From the NCBI GenBank assembly GCA_027422505.1, contig JAPQWV010000001.1, positions 4,650,001 to 4,714,000 of the forward strand: DNA of 64,000 nucleotides, written 5' to 3'. This DNA comes from Craterostigma plantagineum. Its lineage: Eukaryota > Streptophyta > Magnoliopsida > Lamiales > Linderniaceae. Position 1 is the first letter of the stretch; each line of letters starts with the position of its first letter. Below are positions 55,647 through 64,000 of the stretch, piece by piece. A program made the translations under genes and the position numbers. The notes beneath the pieces are model-generated. The model did no database searches. It was not told the origin of the DNA and worked only from the letters and a program-made list of their open reading frames with translations.

Positions 55647-58600
55647 CGCACGTCGCCGACTTCATCCCAATGTATAGGAGATCGACACTTGCGTCCATAC
55701 AAAACTTCATACGGTGCCATCCCAATAGTTGCATGATAACTATTGTTGTAGGAGAATTCAATCAATGGCAGATATTTACTCCAATTCCCCTTGAAATCCA
55801 AAACACATGCTCGTAACATGTCTTCCAATGTTTGGATAGTTCGTTCAGATTGACCGTCAGTCTGAGGATGATAAGCCGTACTGAAAGACAACTTAGTCCC
55901 CATCGCCTTCTGTAAGCTCATCCAAAATTTAGATAAGAACCGCGAATCTCGATCTGAAATTATCGATAACGGAATTCCGTGGAGTCGAACTATTTCTTGA
56001 ATATACAGTTCTGCATAGCGCTCCATGGAGAATATCGAACTTATGGGTAGAAAATGAGCTGACTTGGTTAATCGATCGACTACAACCCAAATGGCATCAT
56101 AACCTTTTACAGTCTTTGGTAAACCACCGATGAAATCCATCGTAATATGATCCCATTTCCATTCAGGTATCGGCAAAGGTTGTAATGTCCCCGCCGGTCG
56201 TTGATGCTCCGCTTTTATTTGTTGACAAGTCAGACATTGACTTACGAATGTCGCAATGTCTCTTTTCATTCCCGGCCACCAATAATTTATTCGTAAGTCT
56301 CGATACATTTTTGTAGCCCCTGGATGTACCGAATAGATTGTGGCATGTGCTTCCTTTATTATAGTTCTTCGAATTTCAGCATTATCGGGTACATATAAAC
56401 GGTCTCTGTAATATAAACTTCCATCATCTTGTATCTTGAAATCCGATGCAGGTTGTTCCATTTGAGTGTCTTTGATCTTCAAATAGAGTTCATCATTTTC
56501 TTGTGCCCTCTTGATTCGCTCCAATATTGTAGGTTGCAAAGTTAATGCTGCCAACTTTGCTTCAACTTCTCCCATTTGCACTATCTCAACCTCCAGCAGT
56601 TGTAACTCCGCACTTACAGCTTTTCGGCTTAACGCATCGGCCACCACATTTGCTTTGCCCGGGTGATAACTGATCACACAATCATAGTCTTTGACTAATT
56701 CTAGCCACCTTCTTTGCCTCATATTTAATTCCTTCTGAGTGAAGAAATATTTCAGACTCTTGTGATCCGTGTAAATTTCACACCGCTCCCCATATAAATA
56801 ATGCCTCCAAATTTTTAGAGCGAACACCACTGCGGCTAACTCCAAATCATGAGTCGGATAATTCTTTTCATACTCCTTCAATTGCCGAGAGGCATAAGCT
56901 ATCACATTTCCATGTTGCATTAGTACACAACCTAGGCCATTTCTTGATGCATCGCTATAAACCGAAAATCCTCCAGTCCCAGATGGTATGGTAAGAACTG
57001 GAGCTGATGTGAGTCGTTTCTTCAATTCTTGAAAACTTTGCTCACACTCCTCACTCCAATAGAATGGAACATTCTTCCTTGTTAGCTTCGTCAATGTTGA
57101 TGCAATCTTTGAAAAATCTTTAATGAACTTTCTGTAATATCCAGCTAAACCAAGAAAACTCCGTACTTCAGTGACATTGGTTGGTTGTGGCCAATTGTTG
57201 ATAGCTTCAATTTTGCTAGGATCCACAGAAATTCCCTCTCCAGAAACGATATGACCTAGAAATGCGACTTGACTCAACCAAAATTCACATTTCTTGAACT
57301 TGGCATATAATTGATTTTCCCGTAATATTTCAAGAACTGTCTTCAGATGCATTTCGTGTTCCTCCTTCGTCTTCGAATATATAAGGATGTCATCGATGAA
57401 TACAATGACAAACTTGTCCAAAAATTGTTTGAACACCCGATTCATTAGATCCATAAATGCCGCTGGCGCATTAGTCACCCCGAAAGGCATGACTAAAAAT
57501 TCATAGTGTCCATATCTGGTCCTGAACGCCGTTTTTGAAATATCTTCTTTTCGAACCTTCAATTGATGATACCCTGATCGTAAATCTATTTTTGAAAATA
57601 CCGTGGCACCTTGAAGTTGATCAAACAAATCATCTATTCTTGGTAGGGGATATTTATTTTTGATTGTTATCTTATTCAACTCTCTGTAGTCGATACATAG
57701 TCGCATCGACCCATCCTTCTTTCGCACAAACAAAACTGGCGCTCCCCAAGGAGAAAAACTGGGTTGGATAAATCCCTTCTGTAATAAATCATCCAACTGC
57801 TCTTTTAACTCCTTTAATTCAGCTGGCGCTAACCGATATGGAGTCTTTGAGATTGGAGCAGATCCTGGTATTAAATCGATCGTAAATTCAATCTCTCGAT
57901 CTGGTGGTAATCCTGGTAAATCTTCTGGAAAAACATCAGGAAAATCTCGTACCACAGTCACCTCTTCTAATTTTGGCAATGAACGATCCTCTGATTTTAT
58001 CGCAAAAACCAGATACGCTTCGCATCCCACCTTGATCAAACGTTGCGCCTTTGTCGCTGAAATTCTAGAAATATTCCTTTCCTTGATTGTTCCCACGAAA
58101 CTGAAAGGCTCGTTCTCTTCAATATTGAACGTAACTGTCTTGCGATTACAATCAATGACAGCTCCATATTTTGATAGCCAGTCCATTCCAAGAATTACCT
58201 CATAATCGTTCATTGGGATGACGATTAAATCAACAAACAATTCTCTTCCGTCTACTAACACAGGACAATTCGGTAATACTAGATTGGTTCGCATTGCAAC
58301 TCCGTGTGGAACGGTCACATTATACTCGCAATTAGATAGGGTAGGTGTAATCCCGAGTCTCGCCATATATTTATTGGATGCAAATGAATGCGTAGCTCCT
58401 GAATCTACTAATATGCATGTTGGTACTTGGTGTATAAGTAGAGTACCTGCAACCACGGATGGATTAGCCTCCGCTTCCTCTGAAGTCAATGTGTACACTC
58501 TAGCCGGTACAGCTAGTGGTCTCACTTGATTCATAACTTGACCTCCTGGTGCATTCTCTGGACATGCTCTCGCAAAATGTCCCGTCTTCCCACACTTGTA

Positions 58601-59554
58601 ACAAGTAGCATTCTGTGAAAAACATATTCCCAAATGACGTCGTCCACATCTCGCGCAAATTGGTATTGGTGCTGGGGGTCTCCCCTGGTTAAGATTTTGT
58701 TGTTGTGGTGGTCCAGATCTGTTCTGAAAATTTTGCTTCCCGCCTTTAGGAATGAATTGCCGTTTCTGATTTCCACCCCTCCAGTTTGCTCCTTGTACGA
58801 ATTTTCGCTTTGCCTCCTGAGCACGAATAATTCGTGTCTCAGCCTGTTCTGCCACCATTGCTCGCTCCGCCACTTGAGCATATGAAGCTCCTTGTATTCC
58901 AGCCATATTAACGTCGCGGTACAACTCTGGCTTCAGACCCTCAAGGAATCGTTCGACCTTCAAAACATCAGTGCTCACCATATGAGTCGCGAACCTTGAC
59001 AGTTGTTCAAACTTTCTAATATACTCAGCCACAGTCATCATCCCTTGCTTGAGATTGATGAACTCATTCATGCGCTGAGCTCGCACAGGTGCAGTAAAAT
59101 ATTTGTTTCTGAACAGCTCCTTGAAACGTTCCCAGTTCATTGTGATAGGATCTTCAATAACTTGTATGGTGTCCCACCAGTGACCTGCACTTCCTCGTAG
59201 TAAAAATGCAGCACTTAAAACCTTCTTATTTTCAGGAATTCTGCTATATTGGAACATGCTCTCTAAAGTTCTAATCCAATCCTCAGCAGATGTTGGGTCA
59301 ATGGCATCTTCAAAGATAGGAGGGTTCAGTCTGCGAAATCTTTCACCCACAACTTCAACTTGATTAGCCTGAAAGACTCCATTGTTTCTTGCCCCCTCAG
59401 AGTTTCGCTGCTGAATCAACTCTTGAATCTGTTGAGACTGCTGACGAACTAACTCGGTGAGCTGAAGAATAGTCGAGTCTCGATTATCAGTCTGAGTTAC
59501 ATTTTCCCCATCATGATTGTTTACCCCACTGCCTTCTCCTCTGGTTCTAACCAT
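55640..59554 (-). CDS. Gypsy gag-pol polyprotein
   Basis: A single 1304-residue frame. In order: gag ([34 protein letters not shown]), zinc knuckle [14 protein letters not shown], aspartic protease ([13 protein letters not shown]), reverse transcriptase ([14 protein letters not shown], active site FIDDILIY), RNase H ([29 protein letters not shown]), and integrase with the HHCC finger ([30 protein letters not shown]) and a D-D-E core ([30 protein letters not shown]). All catalytic residues I could check are present. The frame ends a little early because of the frameshift noted above. Confidence 0.96.
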   Translation of the reverse strand: MVRTRGEGSGVNNHDGENVTQTDNRDSTILQLTELVRQQSQQIQELIQQRNSEGARNNGVFQANQVEVVGERFRRLNPPIFEDAIDPTSAEDWIRTLESMFQYSRIPENKKVLSAAFLLRGSAGHWWDTIQVIEDPITMNWERFKELFRNKYFTAPVRAQRMNEFINLKQGMMTVAEYIRKFEQLSRFATHMVSTDVLKVERFLEGLKPELYRDVNMAGIQGASYAQVAERAMVAEQAETRIIRAQEAKRKFVQGANWRGGNQKRQFIPKGGKQNFQNRSGPPQQQNLNQGRPPAPIPICARCGRRHLGICFSQNATCYKCGKTGHFARACPENAPGGQVMNQVRPLAVPARVYTLTSEEAEANPSVVAGTLLIHQVPTCILVDSGATHSFASNKYMARLGITPTLSNCEYNVTVPHGVAMRTNLVLPNCPVLVDGRELFVDLIVIPMNDYEVILGMDWLSKYGAVIDCNRKTVTFNIEENEPFSFVGTIKERNISRISATKAQRLIKVGCEAYLVFAIKSEDRSLPKLEEVTVVRDFPDVFPEDLPGLPPDREIEFTIDLIPGSAPISKTPYRLAPAELKELKEQLDDLLQKGFIQPSFSPWGAPVLFVRKKDGSMRLCIDYRELNKITIKNKYPLPRIDDLFDQLQGATVFSKIDLRSGYHQLKVRKEDISKTAFRTRYGHYEFLVMPFGVTNAPAAFMDLMNRVFKQFLDKFVIVFIDDILIYSKTKEEHEMHLKTVLEILRENQLYAKFKKCEFWLSQVAFLGHIVSGEGISVDPSKIEAINNWPQPTNVTEVRSFLGLAGYYRKFIKDFSKIASTLTKLTRKNVPFYWSEECEQSFQELKKRLTSAPVLTIPSGTGGFSVYSDASRNGLGCVLMQHGNVIAYASRQLKEYEKNYPTHDLELAAVVFALKIWRHYLYGERCEIYTDHKSLKYFFTQKELNMRQRRWLELVKDYDCVISYHPGKANVVADALSRKAVSAELQLLEVEIVQMGEVEAKLAALTLQPTILERIKRAQENDELYLKIKDTQMEQPASDFKIQDDGSLYYRDRLYVPDNAEIRRTIIKEAHATIYSVHPGATKMYRDLRINYWWPGMKRDIATFVSQCLTCQQIKAEHQRPAGTLQPLPIPEWKWDHITMDFIGGLPKTVKGYDAIWVVVDRLTKSAHFLPISSIFSMERYAELYIQEIVRLHGIPLSIISDRDSRFLSKFWMSLQKAMGTKLSFSTAYHPQTDGQSERTIQTLEDMLRACVLDFKGNWSKYLPLIEFSYNNSYHATIGMAPYEVLYGRKCRSPIHWDEVGDVRC

Positions 59555-59701
59555 GTTGTTTCTCTTACCCTAACAGTCCCTAAGGCCAATAAATCATGCG
59601 ATGCAAGAAATTCACAATATCATATAACTTACGAGCAAGGCTGTCTTCCGCGCTTTTGAGTGTGTGTACATGGACAGTCTACAGAAACTGCAAACCGAAG
59701 C

Positions 59702-59713
59702 TCTGATACCAAC
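59702..59713 (-). promoter_or_regulatory. Gypsy primer-binding site
   Basis: TGGTATCAGAGC on the minus strand, a few bases inside the right-hand LTR, matches initiator methionine tRNA. Confidence 0.88.
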
Positions 59714-59714
59714 C

Positions 59715-62465
59715 TGTGGCGCCCCGCCATCTACTACTATTTTCTTACACTAACTTACGTGACTAAATAGAAATATAAATATATTAGATACAAAATACCG
59801 ATATAATTTTTCATTTTACATAGCAAATCATACACTGCTATTTTACAATACAAACATTATTCGAATGTTTTACATATAATACAAACATATTTACAAACAC
59901 AGCGCAATTAACATAACACCCGCCACACAGGTCGCATCCATGTACACACCACCCTCAAAAGTCACCGGAAGTTCCAGAAGGACCAGCCTCGCCTTTCACA
60001 GGCTCACGTACCGTGTTCACTGCGTCTACAACACATAAAAACATGGGATGAGCTATAAAGCTCAGTAAGTGGAAATATGCATGTATGCACGTGTCAACTA
60101 GCAAAGGCATCCGCGCCAGTGCTTTCTAATACTCACATACTCATATTATTCTTATTTCTTTCTCATTTCTTTTTTCATTTATATCTGGGCCCATAGCTAA
60201 CTTACCACTCGCACCACCATAACATGAGCTCGCATCCTTTACAGATAAAAATACGATAGTCGGCCCACTCTGGCTAGGACAAAACTAGGATTTATCTCCA
60301 GTTTTTCCATTCACCAGGTCGCCCCTCTATCTGGCCATCATCATTTTTCATTGCGGTTGCCTTTCCTGGCACTCTGGCTTAGGCCATGTGTCTCGTCCAG
60401 GTGACCCTCGTCCGCTACCTAAATAATTTAGGTACATACATTCGACGGTTTTTCCCCCGTCGTGGTGCCTTTGTAGAAGTAGCTATCATTCTTTTACTAC
60501 TTGACATCAATTACTAATATCGTCAAACATATTTTGTTCTCAGACGATCTTATTCTGTGCATACTCATACTTCTAATCCTCACATCATTCGTGTATGCAC
60601 ATGCTCATGTCACATAATAATGCAATAAATGTTTACTATGCAAAAGCATATCGAAACATTTCACTTCATCAATCATCACCACATATTCACATAAACAAAT
60701 ACATATAACACAAATTATGTGTTGTAGGTGAGATTCCCACTTACCTGACGTCCTTAAGCTAATTGCTAACCGGTCTGTTGAGTTTCCTAAAATATCGTCC
60801 TTTAACCACGAAAAGACAATAAAATCAGTTTATATATTATATTAGTTGACTACGTAAATTTTCGTTCGGAAATTCCATCAAAAAGTACGTTTGCCTATAC
60901 CGTAAATTGACCCTGAAAACACCGAGAAACAAATTATGATCGGCGTTACGAAACACTATGCCCATTAGACTCAGAATATTTTTCTGATTAAATGGTATAA
61001 AAATATTTTTCCTCAAAACGTTTTATTCGTAGGGTTCTGATTCGCGAAGTGCATTACATGAACCCGCGAAATTCTACACAGTAACCAAGTTCGCAAAGTG
61101 TTACACAGTTTTGCGAACCCACACACAATTCGCAAAGTCTCTACAATTCACAAAACCATTCGCGAACTGATCACCTTACAGTTCGCGAATTTAAATCGAC
61201 CCGCAAAACTTAGTTCACAAAACAATTCGCAAAATAATAGTCCCAATTCACAAAAGTTACTGTTCATTCGCAAAAGTTACTGTTCATTCGCAAAGTGTTA
61301 CTGTTCATTCGCAAAGCGAAATCACTGTTCACCCGCAAAGTTACTGTTCACTTTGCGAATTCACTGTTCACCCGCAAAGCGAAATCACTGTTCACCCGCG
61401 AAACTCACTTCGCACACCTCAATTCGCAAACCTCATTTTCACACTTACAATTCGCCAATCTTCTCACAATTCGCAAAGTTTTACACGTGAAATTGGCAAA
61501 CTGATTCGCGAACCCATTTTAAACTCACAATTCGCAAACTCTTAACAATTCGCGAAATTAATATCACACACACAGTTCGCAAAATTCATTCAACCCGCGA
61601 AACTCTCAATTCGCGAACTAATTCGCAAACTATTAAAAATTCGCGAACTCAACAAACACTGTTAATACCCAAAAACTTAAAACCTTCGATTAAAATCCAT
61701 TTCTTTCAAGAATGCGATGAACATCATAAAAACTTCAAAATATATTTAGACCCTTTAAATTAAAAATCTGTATAAAACCTGAGCAAATCTAACTTCTCAC
61801 ACTTAGAACATATTAAATCGTAATTAAAAACGTAAAAGTTAGAGTAGAAATTTATACCCTCTCCAAGCTTAAGTTCAACCTCTACAATTTGAGTTCTCCG
61901 TCTTCTCTCTAGATTATTTTTCTTATGATTGAATAAATGATTAATCTTACTTCTCCATTAGTGCTTTAGACAACAAAGGACAAAACCCAACGTTGATATT
62001 TACCTAATCCGAAAAGCATTGTCTCCCACTTGTCTTTCCTCCTTAATTATAATTAGTTTATTATTATAATATTTCCTAACTTCGAAGGTTCAAAGTTTGC
62101 ACTTTGCACTTTGCAACTTTGCACTTCCACACTTTGCACTTCCCAACTTCAAAGGTTCAAAGTTCAATTCATAAAAACACTTTGCACTTCCACACTTCAC
62201 GAATCCTTATAATTCGCGAAGTATACTTCACAAACTCAAACATTTCGCGAACCTTTTAACTCGCGAAGTCTACCTCACATATTCATAATTCGCCACTTAA
62301 AATTGGCCCGTGAAAATTCTTATTTCACAATTCGCGAATCTTTGTAATTCGCCAACTTCCTAAATCTCACATAAGCACATAATATATAAAAATATGCAGT
62401 CATATAATCACGTAATATGCATGCAAATTTATTGGCCGGCTTACTTACGGGACCCGGGTATTACA
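59715..62465 (-). repeat. Gypsy LTR, right copy (5' LTR in element orientation)
   Basis: It is 2751 bases and nearly identical to the left copy (for example TTACATGAACC here for TTACACGAACC there). It carries the same TTCGCGAA/TTCGCAAA-rich region at about 61035-61660. Spurious open frames in both LTRs come from this repeat. Confidence 0.93.
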
Positions 62466-63895
62466 TAATTGATGCTCTGAAACTAAAGTTATGATCGAAA
62501 ATGTGATAACTATTATTTCTGGACAGCAAATTCTAAAAGCATTCGAAACATTAGCCAAAAACACTCATTTTACGAGCTGATAAACTTTGAATTAGAAAAA
62601 GTGTAAAAATAAAGTTTTTGATAATCAAGTTAGGTGTCCATTGAAGTTTGAATCAGGACAATTGATGGTCTGAACAGAAAGTTATGATAAAAATGTCTTA
62701 ACTGCCATTTCTGGAAAGCACATTCCAAAGTTATCAAAGACTCATTTTTGTTGTCGATAGACTTCGAATGCGAGAAAACGTAAAGAATAAAATTTTTGAT
62801 AGTTAAATTTGTTGTCAAAAATTAATTTTTTCGTGATGACATACGTAAATGGATATCACGTCGAATGTGTTGAACTTACATTGTACGACTTATGATTCAT
62901 ATATGTGCCAAAATGTGAATTGTGTTTAAATTATTGTGATTCAAACATGTGTAGTGTGATTATAATTAATAGAGTTTTATGATTTTATGTCTTCATTAAT
63001 TTTGCAACTAAATTAATATCGCATTGTAGAACTCATACCATCTTTATTAGACATTGATACCAAATATTAAACCTCTTCATTGAACATGGATACCTTGTTA
63101 AATTATGTCTCCGAAAAACACATTTTGGAAGTCGATAAAGTTTGAATTAGAAAAAGTGTAAAACATAAAAGTTTTGTATAATCAAATTAGATGTCCAACA
63201 AAGTTTGAATCAGGGTAATGGTTCATTGAATCAAAAGTTATGGTCGAAAATGTCTTAACTGTCATTTCCTAACAGCTAATTCGAATTTAATTCGAATTAA
63301 TCGAATATGATTCGAATTTAATTCAAATTATTCGATATTAGTCTATTATTACATATTCGAATACATTCATAAGGTCGAATTAATTTATCCTAATTACTTA
63401 TCTATCCGAAAAACACATTTTGAAGTCCGTAAAATTCGAATTAGAAAAAGTGTAAAACATAAAAGTTTTGGATAATCAAGTTTTATGTCCAACAAAGCTT
63501 GAATCATGGTTATTGGTTCTCTGAATCGAAAGTTATGGTCGAAAATGTCTTAAATAGATTATTCAAATAAAATAATACCAAAGACGAAATTGTCGACTGA
63601 AAAAGAAATTATCACTGTATCTCTAAGACTGAGACTGCAGCGCACTATGAAAAATATATGGGTGTTGGATTTTCGTTGGGATTTTTTTTTTGAACCATTT
63701 GCAGAAGTGAAGAAACGGCGATGGAGAAGATGAACAGTATTTTTTTATGAAAATAGATAATTAAAATATTTATTAATTAAGTGAAGATTAAGTAATTACT
63801 AATAGTATAATCAACTTCACTCCCTTTTTTTTAATTGAAAAAGTCAACATCCATTTTCTTTAATTCTTTTAAAAACTAATCCCTTCTGTTAAGTT
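62466..63895. repeat. Decayed repeats of about 170-190 bp
   Basis: At least four units share AAAGTTATGGTCGAAAATGT, GAATTAGAAAAAGTGTAAAA and TTTTGGATAATCAAGTT-like pieces in fixed order (about 62470, 62650, 63110-63250, 63410-63550). ATTCGAATTTAATTCGAATTA-like sequence separates the last two, and a tract with GAATTAATCGAATATGATTC is at 63285-63370. No gene seen. Confidence 0.65.
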
Positions 63896-64000
63896 CTCAC
63901 AAGTCCGACCAACGAGAACGAAGATCATTCTTCGCAAAAGACGAACATCAAGAATATATACTCTTTATTGGATTTGACAAGGGCCCATTACGTAAACGCC
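63896..64000. repeat. Duplicate of the TAF1C-like upstream region
   Basis: 63897-63960 matches 47098-47165 and 63961-64000 matches 51791-51830 without the intervening MITE and Copia element. No TAF1C-like coding sequence lies beside it within the window; the matching stops abruptly at about 63896. Confidence 0.9.

Larger units (their letters stand above)
52302..62465 (-). mobile_element. Nearly intact Ty3/Gypsy chromovirus (Tekay/Del type)
   Basis: Two LTRs of 2753 and 2751 bases (52302-55054, 59715-62465) start TGTGGCGCCCCGCC and end CGGGTATTACA. I noted about one substitution and two single-base indels between them, so insertion is recent. Read on the minus strand, the primer site TGGTATCAGAGC is next to the right-hand LTR and the purine tract AAGGGGGGAGAA next to the left-hand one. 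Gag-pol is 59554-55640, with integrase end and chromodomain in 55646-55098 after one frameshift. The flanks GTGAA and TAATT do not match, so no target duplication is seen. Confidence 0.93.

Noticed and set aside
1..64000. tRNA or rRNA genes, organelle inserts
   Set aside because: I looked for tRNA-like cloverleaf boxes and rRNA cores by eye and saw none; TGGTATCAGAGC sites are retrotransposon primer sites.

Overview
The window is nuclear DNA of a flowering plant, most likely a eudicot. It is AT-rich, its genes have many short GT-AG introns, every recognisable host gene is a plant-type family, and plant-type Copia, Gypsy, hAT, Helitron-like and foldback elements fill the space between genes. 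I cannot name the species. I see no rRNA or tRNA genes, organelle DNA, bacterial operons or CRISPR. Host genes: a protein disulfide isomerase 3' end with a KDEL signal (1-398, +), an Mpv17/PMP22 peroxisomal membrane protein (823-1905, -, 4 exons), TAF4 of TFIID (2782-7997, +, 15 exons), an MACPF protein of the NSL1/CAD1 family (40750-43340, +, 7 exons), and a single-exon gene resembling the plant RNA polymerase I factor TAF1C (44275-46983, -), which carries an in-frame TAG. PMP22 and TAF4 share a short divergent promoter. Together they are ordinary housekeeping and immunity genes with no shared pathway. Broken genes: a sugar-transporter (STP) pseudogene (8951-13599, -) is split by a gag-bearing, pol-less LTR element. 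An unrecognised minus-strand gene (exons at 15348-15515, 15707-15992 and 26592-26722) is split in frame by a nested set of transposons. Nested block 15993-26591: an outer hAT-type element with 8-bp target duplications contains a 535-bp hAT MITE and a roughly 350-bp hAT MITE. The second MITE carries a 6.9-kb pol-less LTR element whose two 346-bp LTRs look identical, so it is very young. A 1.6-kb solo LTR (27080-28703) with GTCACGGCCGTGAC palindromes follows. Region 29.0-39.5 kb is the least explained part. It is a decayed tandem array of at least six copies of a small multi-exon membrane-protein gene I do not recognise, interleaved with coding minisatellites of 66 bp, 48 bp, about 110 bp and about 170 bp. 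It also holds a hAT MITE, a captured fragment of the TAF1C-like gene and a long foldback element. Region 47.2-64.0 kb: a MITE and a degenerate Copia element (47440-51770) sit in the TAF1C-like 5' region. A nearly intact chromodomain Ty3/Gypsy element with 2.75-kb LTRs (52302-62465, coding on the minus strand) follows. The last 100 bases repeat the TAF1C-like upstream region without the MITE and Copia insertions, giving a paralogous empty site.
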